Shown here: piece by piece, positions 52,581 to 64,000 of the stretch
Layout: each line of letters opens with the position of its first letter
Position numbering within the stretch: position 1 is the first letter of the stretch
Source of the DNA: Lineus longissimus
Lineage: Eukaryota > Nemertea > Pilidiophora > Heteronemertea > Lineidae
Length of the DNA stretch: 64,000 nucleotides
Reading direction: 5' to 3'
NCBI RefSeq assembly: GCF_910592395.1
Contig: NC_088321.1
Location: 2,730,001 to 2,794,000 of the forward strand
Position numbers and translations under genes: made by a program
The notes under the pieces: model-generated
Databases searched by the model: none
Seen by the model: the letters and a program-made list of their open reading frames with translations, nothing else
Told to the model about the DNA's origin: nothing

Positions 52581-54576
52581 AGATCAAGAAAACCAGCTCA
52601 GAAATAGATGAAGTCATTCGCATCAGTCGATCAATCTCGGTTGATCGGTTCTTGGAACAGGACAGCAAAAACTCACTATTACTGTTGACTTCAGAGGAAC
52701 GTTTTACAAGTGATCTTATCTGTGTAAAACTTTACTCTCCGCTAGAATAAGCCGCGCCGAACAATGTATAGGTGCAAGCTTCGAGAGCACAGAAATGGAA
52801 TACCATTCATACAACGGCCCTAATGCATCAAGATAATAATAAGTTTCTCTAGAGTACAAATAGAAATACAATTCACACAATGCAAGCAAAACATTACGTT
52901 TCTATGATACAATACGCATCAGAATATGTGACGCAGCCAGTAAAACATTGCATGTCGATTACCAGGTGAATTTTTGGATACAAATGCACTTGAAAATGGG
53001 AACTGCATTACTCAGCATGAATTATTCTCCCCAAAAATTATCAATTTTCAAGCAAAGACGTCTTCACGTCACTCTGAATCTCACGAAATGGAGTTTTCAA
53101 AAAGAAACTGCAACCAAAAATTTGTTTTCCATTCGCTTTGACTCGTTTTACTGTCTGGGTCACAAGTTTGTCGAGTTCAAAAATAATGCACACACTGATT
53201 AGGCCTAAAATATCAAGCTTCACGAGCGTATAAGAAATACAGTTCTATCGTTGTTAATACCGTATGCCTAAAATATCAAGCTTGACGTCCATTCACGACC
53301 AATAGTAATCATGCTGAAATATACAGCGATATGATACTCATTTTTTCATTTGCGAAGCAATGCTAAAATCGGACATCGAAATGTCTCTGGCAGAGTCGGG
53401 CAATATTTTGGAGGGTCATTTCACAACATTTCGTTGCTCGCCAGAACATCAAAATGCCTTAGATACGATCGACAGAAAATCAAAACACGTATAGTTTCAA
53501 TCGGTCTGCGTTATCGACAATTTGATGCCTAGAAATAGTCGGTAGAAATGTTCTCGAGGAATCGACGTCAATTCTAAAATTTCGGCGTCAATTCGACGTC
53601 GATCTGGCGTTGATTCATGACCTGGGATGGAACATAGAAGCTCGCAATGACCACTGCACCACGGAAACAACCATTTGGCCAAAGTTGGTAAAATGGAACA
53701 ATTCTTTGGCTTCAATAAAACAAACACAGTTGAAAATACGCATAGTGTAACTTTGAAAAACTTGGAAACATTTAACATGTCGTTATCACTTTGGGATATT
53801 GAGTTACCGCTGGAATAGGCTGTTAAATGTGCACAAAACTCATGAAAACCATCACATCACCCTATCTGATGTTTTCAACTTTAAAATATACTACGAACTC
53901 TATTTAAAAGGAAGTCCTTGTGACTTGTACACAAAAATAATTTCGAGGAAAAACATCTTTAAAATCGTAGCCCTTTCTCCCTTCTCCATATTCTAGTCCC
54001 CTACACTTGCCAGAGCACGTCTCATAATGTATAATAGTATTACACTTGAGTATGAATAGAAATTCAATATAACATAAGTTTCTTGGGTACAAAAAGAAAT
54101 CAAATTCAGCTTTGACATATAATGATACTGTAACTGTACAATATGGTATGGCTCTTTATTTTTGCGAATTCGGATGTAATCTCGTTTAATTAGTGAAACT
54201 AAAAATTGCAAAAATTTATTTTTATCGAAAAAACTGAAAGAAAATCGTCTCCTCTTCTGCCAAAAAGTCCCCGAAAAACAAGTTCTTAGTTTTTCATTTC
54301 GTGGATCGCAAAAATATAGAGGCAAGCAAATGTACAGGTTTACAATCTGCGTTAAAACATTAGACCCAGTGCGTCTATATGCTACAGTTATTACATTACA
54401 ATTCGCCTCTTTCTGATCTGCGCGCACCTCTCGAGGCGGAGCTCTCATTTGGGGAAACTAGCCGACTTATATAGCGTTTGATGTATCCGAATTACGAGCC
54501 CTAATCTTATATCATCCATTAGCATGTTTGAAACATAATATGGAACAAATTACCTTCTTTGTTTGTCTCGTTATGC
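52581..54576. other. AT-rich intergenic sequence
   Basis: No gene recognised; short frames lack splice or start support. Confidence 0.35.
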
Positions 54577-55045
54577 ACTGTCGGCAGAAGATATACCTGT
54601 ATTTCCACTGTCGGCAGAAGAGATACCTGTATTTCCACTGTCGGCAGAAGAGATACCTGTATTTCCACTGTCGGCTGAAGCGATACCTGTATTTCCACTG
54701 TCGGCTGAAGAGATACCTGTATTTCCACTGTCGGCAGAAGAGATACCTGCAATTCCACTGTCGGCAGCAGTTATCAGTACTTCCACTGTCGGCTAAAGAG
54801 ATGCTTGCATTTTAACTGTCGGCTAAAGAAAGACCAGCATTTCCACTGTCGGCTGAAGAGATAACTTAAGTTTCACTGTCGGCTTATAGAGGAACCAGCT
54901 TTTCCGCTGGCGACTGAAGAGATACCTTCATTTCCACTGTAGGCTGAAGGGGTACCTGTTTTTCCACTGGCGGCTGACGAGGTACCTGCTTTTCCACTGT
55001 CGGCCTAAGAGAGACGGACATTTCCACTGTCGTCTGAAGTGATAC
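54577..55045 (+). repeat. 30-bp minisatellite, about 16 copies, decaying rightward
   Basis: Unit CACTGTCGGCAGAAGAGATA plus CCTGTATTTC. The first six to seven copies are nearly identical; those after 54,780 diverge progressively. The period is divisible by three, so short repeat frames open on both strands. Confidence 0.95.
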
Positions 55046-55527
55046 CAGCGACTGAAACGCAAAGCAAGTAAACATCACACCAGTTTGTATTGTCTATGGT
55101 TTTAAAGAATGGAGAAGCACGATTCACTCATAAATACTTAACAAAATCAAGAGGATAACCCGTATAATGGAATTAGATATTAATTTGATAACGAAATAAT
55201 TTCCAATTTGGGGACGGAGATTTCAGCGTGAATGTTGTAATGTTGAGGCAACTGTGTAAAGGATGCTGAAAGTCTACATTTGATGGACAATTGAAAAGAA
55301 AATACTTTAATATTTGTTAACAAGGGCTTCAGGGCCACGTCAAAACAGAGTATACAGAGTCAGCAGCCGATATCGGTAACATAATAAATATGGGAAATCC
55401 CCACCATCTCAGGGCAGTTATATTTAAAGGTTACCACCCTTCGTCAGTGCTGCAAAATCCGCGTCGAGTGCGAAATATACAACGTTTACCTAAATATGGT
55501 GAAATATGAAGGCTATCCATAGTGGCC

Positions 55528-56324
55528 TACTGGACTTTGCGCAAAGAAAGCAACCAACGTAACGGTCCCTAGGTATTGTTATTTTCCTTAGACAATACAC
55601 AGCCTGGTCATCCTAGGGTCGTGGTTACATGGGAAGTTATCATTGCAAAAGAAGGCCAAACACAAGCTTGAGTCAAGCAGCACACATAAGTCGAGCACAT
55701 ACAAGCCATGACACAAAACACATTCGGTTTTATAATATGGATTGGCAGTCAACTTAGCGAAGGCATACATTTTTAGTTGCAGGTGATTCACTGCCAGTTA
55801 AAGGGACTATTATTTTGTCACATTAGGTACAGTTTGGAATATGAATGTAGCCAAGTTCATGGGGATGGATAGGTGACGCCAGCATCTAACCGAGCATATT
55901 ATTTGCCTTGGCCATAGAGGGCGCTACCAGTGCAAATCACCGGCAGTTAAAGGGACTAGCATTTGACATAAGGGTAGTTTGGAATATCAATTTCGCCTGG
56001 TTCATGGGGATCGATAAGAGGCGCCAGCATCTTACTAAGCATACATTTGCCGCTAGAGGGGCTAAAGTGCAAATCACTGGGACTATTATCTTGCGACATG
56101 GGGATGGATAGCTGGCGCCAGCGTGGCAGATGGACCACACCAAAGAGTACATCTCAAGATAAACCATAACAGAAGCACTACACTGTCAACTGGAGGTATT
56201 CTGTGGCCGTGTTAGCCCCTGGTTTAATTTATACTAGGAACAGAACCTGAAGCGGTCAAATATAATGGTCGCTCCCCCATTGCGCTTGTTGCGTTGCGTT
56301 GCTTTCTTTGCGCAAAGTCCAGTA
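55528..56324. mobile_element. 797-bp non-autonomous DNA transposon with ~27-bp TIRs
   Basis: Left end TACTGGACTTTGCGCAAAGA, then AAGCAAC; the exact inverse ends at 56,324 (CTTTGCGCAAAGTCCAGTA). The TIR contains the palindrome TTTGCGCAAA. No transposase ORF. The superfamily is unknown because no clear target duplication was found. Confidence 0.82.
55785..56135 (+). repeat. ~140-bp diverged tandem repeat inside the TIR element
   Basis: CAGTTAAAGGGACTA, GTTTGGAATATCAAT, TTCATGGGGAT(G/C)GATA and GGCGCCAGCATCTTAC recur at about 55,796, 55,944 and, partly, 56,080. Confidence 0.75.
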
Positions 56325-56553
56325 AGCCTTTCATCAAATGCAAAATGGCCAAGCGTGAGATGTTATGTCTGGTACTCTCATCAGTGAGTGAAAGTCGATA
56401 AATGAGCGACAGTGAACATGGCCAGGCTTTGGGAATTCACGACAATACAGTGCAGTGCAGACCATTTATTTACTCAAGAAAAATCTAATTTAGAAAATGT
56501 AAAAACAGCACATAACAGCTTATCTGAAAGAAGGAAAGGAAAGAATTCGAATT

Positions 56554-56642
56554 ATGTCAAGAAGTTACATTTAGCGTATTTTATTAAAATAGGTATAATT
56601 AGCGTATTTTATCAAAATACGCAAAATAGAACTTCTTGACAT
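56554..56642. mobile_element. 89-bp palindromic element
   Basis: ATGTCAAGAAGTTACATTT at the left, AAAATAGAACTTCTTGACAT at the right, and GCGTATTTTAT(T/C)AAAAT in the middle twice. A near-complete hairpin; MITE-like. Confidence 0.75.
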
Positions 56643-59600
56643 GATCATTCTGGTTCTTTTCTCCTTTTCCACTGTTTCGATCGGCGTCGCCTAGCGGTCT
56701 CGGGTATCCAAAACGACTCATTTTAAGCTTTGGAGAACTTTTGATTTGTAAAATTTGGATGAAATTCGAAGCAACCTAACGTGTATGCTATGTTGTATGT
56801 GTAAAGTAAATATCTAACTGTCACTGGCTCATCTATTGTGAATCTCAATTCAATGAGTTACTATAGAGTACAAAATGAAATATAATGATTCATTAGCCCA
56901 GCGCATGATCCATACATAACCTCCAGAAAGCTCTCCACTGGTTGCAGTGGTTGATAGGGTGAGGGACGAGGCCGGTCCACTGCGTCCACACTGTAAGTAT
57001 ATTATGCTCGGGTTGCTCAGGAAGGACTCACTGGGGCATATCTCTTTGCTTTTGCTTTCGGCATGGTCCAGCCGGGTTTCCAGCAGTTGAAATGGCTGAA
57101 ACCTCGTGTGTGAATATGACGGTAAATGACTGCACCCTCTCTTCCACCAGGTCTGCTGACTGAGCATGCACAGAGGGAAAAACCATCGTGGCGCACTGAA
57201 TAACCACAGGTGGCCAATAAGTTTTATTTTTGATTAATTCCTTTCTGTAACAAAATCAAGAAGAATTTACACCAAGGCGTCTAAAATATACCACGGGATA
57301 GAATAATTCCAACCAATTACAACTCATTGACCGATTTAAAGGGAAACGGTATTAGCCAATATGCATCGTAGTCAGACAGGGGGGTGGGCGGAAATGAAAA
57401 TACTACCGTTTTAAGTTGAACAACTTTTTAAATGTAGATTTGCCGTGATTGCCGTGGCCAAAATGGCGTGTATTACTTTATTTCAAACAAAACATCACAA
57501 AGGAAGTGTTGATGATAGCTGGCTTTCTTAATCATCGTTTGCAAGGAACGATTGTATACCTTCGTTCACCTGGTTGCAAATCTCAAATAGAGTCTTACAA
57601 AAGTATTTATTGATATGTTATTAAATTTTTACACATGTACAAGTCATGTACATTCTTCAAGAATCTTGAAAAAATCTGAACCAAATAATCTTACAAGAAT
57701 CTTGTAACCCATGTACATGTTCATGTACACAGTAACGAATACGATCTTCACTAAGAATCTTTTAAAAAGAATCGTATCTGGATTTTTGACATGGACACTT
57801 ACACTGTTGAAATATTTCAAAATCGTTTTTTTCTGAAAGCATGTACTCAGACAAAAGTGTCTAGTGTTGGCATTATAAAAATCTAAACGGACCATTATAG
57901 GTCACAGAACCCCAATATCCCCAATCCTCGAAGATCCAGAGTCAGTTGTATCCTCCTCCCCTTACTAACACTGGAATAAATCGATTGTATTTGCGGGGAG
58001 AGGCAGACAAATCTGATCCGCCCAAGGAAAACGGCTTCTACATCATTCCTTGAAACTCAGTCACTATTGAAAACAATCGCCGTATCTAAAACGTGCTCTT
58101 AATCATTGGCTGAAATTTCAAAAGCATGGGACGCATGTGCGGAATTTTTTGATATTACACGAATATTTTGATATTACACGACAATTTTTGTAAGCAGCAA
58201 GCATCTTCCCCGCCTTCGGCCCGGGATCGATAAAAAGTTGATAAATGCTCAGAAAAGAACAATATGACTTCTTGAGTAACTAAACAGCAGTTGATATTCA
58301 CTGTGTTCATTTGAAATGTGGTTTTGAGACACGGATGGTACACATTTATCATCGAACGGCGGGTGTGTTGTGATATCAGTAAACAGCCGGCAATTCCGCT
58401 GGAAGCTTGTGTAGGCCAGTCAATCTAGCTCATTTTAGGGCTTGACCCACCACAAATTGCAAAAGAAACGATTCCACCTTTATTCATTCAGGAATAACCC
58501 CCTAAACACCATACTAAAAATCTCAATGAATCCAAATAGGGGAAAGGGGTCAAATATGCTAATTTATGCTCATTAGTAGCCAAATATAGGGAAACAATGA
58601 CTTTTGTCCAAAATCATCCAAATTAGTCAATCAAGGTGTCTAATCATATGTTTTCAGTATCGAGGAAATCAATGAAACCATTCTTGACAAGAAAAAAAAT
58701 GATGCATCAGAGAGTAAGACAAGGGTGTATATCAGAGACGTCCAGCAAGGTCTTAGTTAATACCTTCATGTTCACGACAAGCCTACGCTGAACAGACCTA
58801 TCAAAGGTGAGCATCTGATGAAGACTGGCTAGTCCTCGCCCGCAAAAGAAGTCAGACAACCAGACATCTGGGATTTTTTGGCAGGAATCGTTTATTTAGT
58901 ACGTAATGTGGTCTGTCTTACTCTCTGTAAATGGAAGTTTATCAGCCACGGACCCTACATTGCCCTATGTACAAAAATAGTGATCTACAGTTCCAAGACA
59001 AATATAATAATGTCAATCACAGGAGACGATTTCGGCCCCAAATCCCGCCCATTAGTACAAGAATAACCCAGATCGAGGCATGTGAAGTCGTATATCAAGT
59101 CCTCGACCACCCGTTTTGGCCAGAACCCAAATATAGATTTAATAAGAACTTCAACTAGCTACTGGTTAGATAGACTAGCACTTGGTTCTTGTTTTGAATA
59201 TAGGGGGCTTTTTGTAATTTAGTTTGCTCTTATTCATTAACCGTTGAACTTATTGAATTACTTCTGCCTGAATTGTTTTATGACAAACCCATGCTAAAAA
59301 TTCCCCGCAAACAAAATGTGTTAATCGGGCTAATTTGATGAAATTAAAGGCGACCGACTGCCCATCTACGTGATCAATTAACATTAGAAAAATAGAGAAT
59401 ATATATAAGTATTTGCATACGTTTGCCCTTTCACAAAAATTAAGTAGATCCCTAACTATAGCACAGTCTTTCATAAGCATCTAAAACCAGTACATTACAG
59501 CTCGTTGTTTAAGAATGTAAATCTCAAAAGGAAACGATGCAATAATAATCCCTACTCTTTCTTTCTGGCACTAATTTGGTTCACATTGCCGCTTTACCTA

Positions 59601-59665
59601 ATCATACCATCAGGCTTGTGCTTGACATGAGACAACCTTAGTTTTAACATTATACAGTAACTTAC
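56643..59665. other. Intergenic sequence or 3' intron/UTR of the kinase gene
   Basis: The final exon of the minus-strand kinase should lie here, because the exon at 59,666 ends at a donor. No terminal exon could be recognised. Confidence 0.35.
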
Positions 59666-59877
59666 GCAACTTATCTTTGAGAAGGTCTTCTGCTGTGGGA
59701 CGTTTGGCTGGGTCGACGATGAAGGTCAGGGCGAGGAAAGCTTTCACATCACTAGGAACATCGTCAGCAATAGGAGGGGTATTACCCATCCCAATAGGAA
59801 ATATTACCGCCCTAGGATCACACTCATTCCATGGACGTTTTCCCGTAGTCATTTCCAACACAACACATCCAGTGCTC
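59666..59877 (-). CDS. MAP3K-like protein kinase, C-lobe exon
   Basis: Minus strand; acceptor CATCCATAG|GAGCAC, donor AAGTTGC|GTAAGT (GT at 59,665-59,664), phase 1 at both ends. Encodes STGCVVLEMTTGKRPWNECD ... DPAKRPTAEDLLKDKL: kinase subdomain IX (with the W and D of D-I-W-S-x-G supplied by the previous exon), X and XI, including the invariant Arg of KRPTAEDLL. The sequence style (TGCVVLEM-x-TGK-x-PW) is that of STE-group MAP3K/MEKK kinases, which phosphorylate MAP2Ks in the cytosol. Assignment to a named member is not possible. Confidence 0.85.
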
Positions 59878-61539
59878 CTATGGATGAGATATATAATATA
59901 CTCGTATTATCAAGTGACTTCTTCCACTATACAATAACATCTATCATATCGCCATACCGCTAAAAGAGAGTTGTGTCCCTTTGCGATTAAATGAAATTTC
60001 TCGACACATCCCACAATGGTGTCTGTCACCAGTTAGAAGAAGTTAACGATGCTGATTTTCAGAGCCCATCTCAATTTTATCCACAAAATGTTGTGTTTTG
60101 TATTTGACCGCTAAACTATTACAGCCTACCCAAAATAGACATGCCATAATAGACATGCAAGAATTATGAGTGGCTGTTGAATTTGAGGGGCAAAGGAAAT
60201 TGAAAAAGCAGTTAGGCAAAAATTCCTGTTGTCGCTACTTCTGGCAATCGCCACTATTTTCTGGTGCCTCATGTTAAAGTCATATATATCCACTGTAGCT
60301 AGATTTACGAGTTGCTCCTAGATTTCGCTGGATAGTTTTTCTATAAATAGAGTTTCGCCAAAAAACGCAAATCAGCGCATGATCTTGTTGATTTCATTAA
60401 TGAACTCTGAATTTAGAAGCGAGTTGGCCATATGTTTATATGCTGTACTTTCGACCACGTGGCGGCAAAGCTAGATTGACGCCATTGTACATACTGTATT
60501 TCCATGTCATAGTTTAATTGAGGAGTTTCGAGGGGCGATATTTGCCTTATTGTTTACCCCATTTAATAATTAGACAAAAGATTCAGACAAATTCTTGTAA
60601 CCCGCACCTGGTGTGATCAATTTAAACCACCACGTGCCGTGCTGACGGCCCAACAGCATTAAGTCTTTCTGTCCACCAATCACAAACGCAATATTCAGTA
60701 CCTAACTTTAGCGTTTGCAACGCTTTCGAACGACGAACGACGAAGTTCTGTGGTGTTGATATCAAGTCCTACACTGGACGAATTTGATAACGCAACACTC
60801 GCTAATCGGCTTTCATACTTAATTAGTTGCAAGAAAAAACTCTTGAAAACTTTGGAAAAAGAACCATCATCAATGAACTACGCTCTTCTTACTTCGTCGC
60901 TGCTCTTCGTAATCGTTTCGAAACCTGCTTATAATTCGTGGTCGTCATGAACAGATCTCAGACGAGGAATAGCGAAATGTCACCCGGTCTCCACACGAAG
61001 GTCGTATGGGTCAATTCCATGTGCATCCAACAAGAAAACAATTTTTCATAGTATGATTTAACTCCAGATAAAAAAGAATACGAAACGCACATTAGATGGA
61101 CTTTGATCACATGACAATATCAATTGCATAAAAGCAAACATAATCCATGCTTGATAATAGTCACGGTGATTTCTTTGGGGCGCACACACAGGTTGTGCAT
61201 TAAACACAACTTTAATTTCATTCGGAAAATTAACACTATCAATTGAAAAGCTGCCGATTTGTATATCGGGTTATTCCGAAAAAAACCCTGCCCCCTTTGA
61301 ATTTCAAAATAGGCGGACAAACAAAAATATGCCCAAATAATGTAATTGCAGACATCTCAAATGTCGCGTTCTAAAAATCTTGTGTTAATTTTAATCATAG
61401 TACGTAACTATGCATGCTGGTGCATATTCAGTATCAGAGAACGATCCAAAAAAATATAACAAAAACAAATGGGCGATGGCTCAACTGTCGTCAATAACAG
61501 GAATATGGCTACCGATATGGTTACAGAGAGATCGACCCG

Positions 61540-62800
61540 TTGACCATGGAAATTAGGTCAAGGTCAAAATCTTCAACCGATATGTTAGCTTGATCAGATG
61601 GCATATTCAAAGAACATACAGTTAATGCAGTTAACACTTGAAAGGTCAGTCACGTTGACCTATTTTTTTGTCAGCATTTAGAGATGCCTAATGATTATGT
61701 GTGAAAACCCTGAACTTGATAAAGTCGACAACAAATAATGACAAAACATGCCACCAGTGGTTGCATTTAAGAGAGTGGCCTCTGTTACCTAAGATAACAT
61801 CAAGGTCAAAATGCTTCTAGAGCGCCGTGATTGGTTGGTTCAGATAAATTGATGACATGCATTATTTAAAGGTCACAAAGTGAAGATGTCTTGCTATATG
61901 AACCTTTCATATGATTTTATGTCTTTCGACCTACATAAACCAAAAAAGTAGGTCACACTGGCCAAAATCTTTCGTTACAGACAGAAGCCTCGTTCTGTAG
62001 TAAAGCCATGAAAAATCGAATGCTCAAAATAAGAAGGATTTTGTATGTTATTTGATATGTTATCAGGCTCAACGTTCATTAGATTGTTCGGCAGAAAAAG
62101 CATTAATTCATGACACCACAAGAACTACATTCTGACTGCACAGATAGCAGCCCTACTCGACGATGACCCGCGTGTACTGCGATCGACGCTGATTTTTTAA
62201 TAAGAATTTCCAAGGAGGCCATTTATACCCCCGAAAAACCGGCACCAGAATTTGAATGTGACCCGACTGAGCTAAAATTATGCTATCTATGAAGCAATTG
62301 GATGGACTTTGATCTCTGTGACCTTTAAAGGGGGACTATGGGCAGGAGCAGAGGGGCTAATTTGGCCATCTTCAAGTGACTAATATTCACTGCAAGGGAC
62401 CTGGGTCGTGTCAGATTCAGCACTTAACATATTCCTTGTATAAGCGTGAATCATTTCGACTTACTGTGAGATGTGAGAGACCCCTATTGGCGAATTTGTG
62501 TAACTTTATCTTGCCTGCCTAGCTGCTTCCTATATTATCCCTTTAAAGGCAGGTTAAGTCGAAAACCCACGTGATAAGTGATGTGCTATAATCGTATATA
62601 CCAACAACAGCATTTGGTCGTTCTAACTATAACTCTTGGTTTACATGTAACATAACGGATTTTCTAGACGACAGCGTGATACCATAAAGTCGTCCATCCA
62701 TCCCAACGGTTACGACGTGGGGAAGGACGACGAAAACTACAATTAGGACGGACGACGGACGCCACGGTATCGTTAGCTCCCCTCGGGTGAGCTATTTAAC
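61540..62800. repeat. Dispersed repeat related to 49.6-51.0 kb
   Basis: Contains TTAGGTCAAGGTCAAAATC (61,553), GACAAAACATGCCACCAGTGG (in two parts), CATCAAGGTCAAAATG (61,799) and an end GACGGACGACGGACGCCACG near 62,745 followed by TAGCTCCCCTCGGGTGAGC. Interrupted by a MITE at 62,331. Confidence 0.6.
62331..62547. mobile_element. ~217-bp MITE with CCTTTAAAGGG-type ends
   Basis: Starts TTTAAAGGGGGACTATGGGC and ends TATTATCCCTTTAAAGG, short inverted ends, no ORF. Confidence 0.55.
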
Positions 62801-62824
62801 GAAATATATTTTTTAAAGTCTTAC

Positions 62825-63023
62825 CATATATCAGTCTTGAGACCATATCCCTTTGTGTTTTCGTCGATGCGGTAACCAGTCGCTGCTTCCGGTGATAGGT
62901 AGTTATGTGTACCTGCGCCAGCCGTTGTTGCTCCATGGGACAAGAGACTGGTACTAAGCTCTTTGGCGATTCCAAAGTCCATCAATTTAATACGGTCGTT
63001 CGAGCCGAGAAGGATGTTGTGAG
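62825..63023 (-). CDS. MAP3K-like protein kinase, catalytic-loop and activation-segment exon
   Basis: Minus strand; acceptor TTTCCTTAG|CTCACA, donor ATATATG|GTAAG. Encodes HNILLGSNDRIKLMDFGIAK, ELSTSLLSHG, GTHNYLSPEAATGYRIDENT and KGYGLKTDI. N of the catalytic loop, the DFG motif (Mg2+ binding) and the GT-x-x-YLSPE end of the activation segment are present, so these catalytic elements are intact. The final TG joins the next exon's G to make the conserved Trp of D-I-W. The HRD and N-lobe exons are expected at higher coordinates and were not recognised. Confidence 0.87.
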
Positions 63024-63895
63024 CTAAGGAAATAATAAGGTACTGCGATGATACAATCAGATGTCATAAAACATATCCGAATTTGTGATAGAAGGACTGG
63101 TTACTTTCAAGCATGGTACATATGGAGCCCCCATTCCCCTTTACGGAGGCAATTGAACGATTTCCGCCCATAAGTCCGAAGGTCCTCTCGTCCGAATGTC
63201 CACAATTCTGAAGGTCTATAAGTCCGAATGTCCAGAAGTCCGAAAACAAAATTTTGAAACTGATGATCTTTGGACTATTAAACCAGTGAAAAAAATCTTA
63301 CATGTATTAAAAGTTCAATAGAAGTGCAAAATAATGCAAACGACGGCGACTGAAACTGTAGAAAAAAGTAACACAACACGTACCTAGGCTAGATATTGAA
63401 ATGATACATGTATGTTTGTTATTTAATTATTCACTTGTTTGAACAAATCACAATTACTATCGCAGTAACCGAAATAAAAAATAAACGTTAACTATAAACT
63501 GTACGTGTGTTTCTAATCATGCATCAATGAATTACGCATATAGACATCTTATAGGGACAATTAATACTTGTCAATTGCGCATGGGTCCGCACATAAAATG
63601 GTTTGTTGGGGAACAGCGGCGCAAGAAAATAACACAAGAGATTTATGCGCACGCCAGGCGCAATGTGGTAGTATGAATTGACCCTTGGCTGACCTTGTGC
63701 ACATATTTCCACATCCGTTTTCGGTGTGCCAAGAAATTTCAAAACCTCCCTGGTTAAAAAGAAAAAGAAAAAATCTATATGTGCGTAGCGGTTTTTCACG
63801 CAAACCAAGCGGACCGAAGGGAATTCCCTGGTCATCTCAAGTTGAACACCCTTTCATTGGTATTTTGCGCATCTAGCGGAACGTCATTACCGACT
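63024..63895. other. AT-rich sequence with short AGTCCGAA repeats
   Basis: TAAGTCCGAAGG, TCGTCCGAATGTCC, TAAGTCCGAATGTCC and AGAAGTCCGAA cluster at 63,170-63,245. No exon recognised. Confidence 0.45.
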
Positions 63896-64000
63896 TTAGA
63901 CAGCGAACTTTTTCACTGCATAGACAATTGCATTCCAGTACTGATCGATGTAACGTACACCATCGGCATTGTACTTGGCCTTCAGGCGCCTTATGTGAAT
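63896..64000 (-). CDS. Possible terminal coding exon, runs off the window
   Basis: The minus-strand frame is open from the window edge to TAA at 63,898-63,896: IHIRRLKAKYNADGVRYIDQ, then YWNAIVYAVKKFAV. Codon content looks coding, but no family is recognised. If it is the end of a separate gene, the kinase's 5' exons cannot simply continue upstream through it. Alternatively it is an internal exon ending at a donor before the stop (GCA|GTGAAA, 63,91x), in which case YAVKK could be the kinase ATP-lysine motif; the missing glycine loop argues against that. Confidence 0.35.
   Translation of the reverse strand: MHIRRLKAKYNADGVRYIDQYWNAIVYAVKKFAV

Larger units (their letters stand above)
59878..62824. 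other. Intron of the kinase gene
   Basis: The two kinase exons join in phase across this 2.9-kb interval. It contains a repeat tail and a MITE, annotated separately, and AT-rich sequence without other recognised features. Confidence 0.6.

Noticed and set aside
54577-55045. Repeat proteins on both strands of the 30-bp minisatellite
   Set aside because: Open frames on both strands follow from a period divisible by three; no gene context.
57025-57090. Minus-strand ATG frame MPKAKAKRYAP ending at GTGAGT
   Set aside because: Looks like a short first exon, but no partner exon or family match was found.

Overview
This is eukaryotic DNA, most likely from a marine invertebrate animal. It has long AT-rich non-coding stretches, GT/AG introns, several families of short inverted-repeat transposons, tRNA-derived SINEs and many tandem arrays. 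The dispersed-repeat style (SINEs, 'CCTCTCTATTAAGGACAC' MITEs, repeats ending in 'GGACGACGGACG') would fit a mollusc, brachiopod, echinoderm or similar animal. The sequence alone does not fix the phylum. There is no bacterial gene organisation, rRNA, CRISPR array or viral gene.

Layout. 1-2,790 is an 84-bp satellite. 2,791-10,900 holds MITEs, one possible minus-strand coding exon (4,215-4,989), a 27-bp and a 76-bp minisatellite, and a dead MULE-type transposon (7,349-8,893) with a 9-bp target duplication and a PHD-finger fragment. 10,914-36,948 is one complete gene, the beta subunit of general transcription factor TFIIE (GTF2E2). It has seven coding exons that join in phase into a 279-residue protein. 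Its fourth intron is 18.5 kb, mostly a 16-kb, 64-bp satellite (about 248 copies) that appears to have grown inside a SINE. 36,949-41,105 is repeat-rich intergenic DNA. 41,106-44,801 is a MULE DNA transposon with ~199-bp terminal inverted repeats, an 11-bp target duplication and a DDE transposase gene. 44,936-59,600 contains a palindromic MITE, a possible two-exon small gene (47.0-47.7 kb), a repeat carrying nuclear-receptor half-sites, a 30-bp minisatellite and a 797-bp TIR element. 59,666-63,023 holds two consecutive minus-strand exons of a MAP3K-like protein kinase. A possible further minus-strand exon begins at 63,896 and runs off the window.

Most notable. In GTF2E2 five of the twelve splice sites lie inside tandem arrays whose units copy the splice junction: exon 1 donor (2 copies), exon 3 donor (9), exon 4 acceptor (3), exon 5 acceptor (about 8, decoys lacking AG) and exon 6 donor (3). 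The gene is therefore surrounded by candidate decoy splice sites. The same window shows tandem arrays growing inside mobile elements (SINE to 64-bp satellite; MITE to 74-bp array). This suggests a genome very prone to local tandem duplication, with splice junctions and mobile-element promoters often caught in the duplicated unit.
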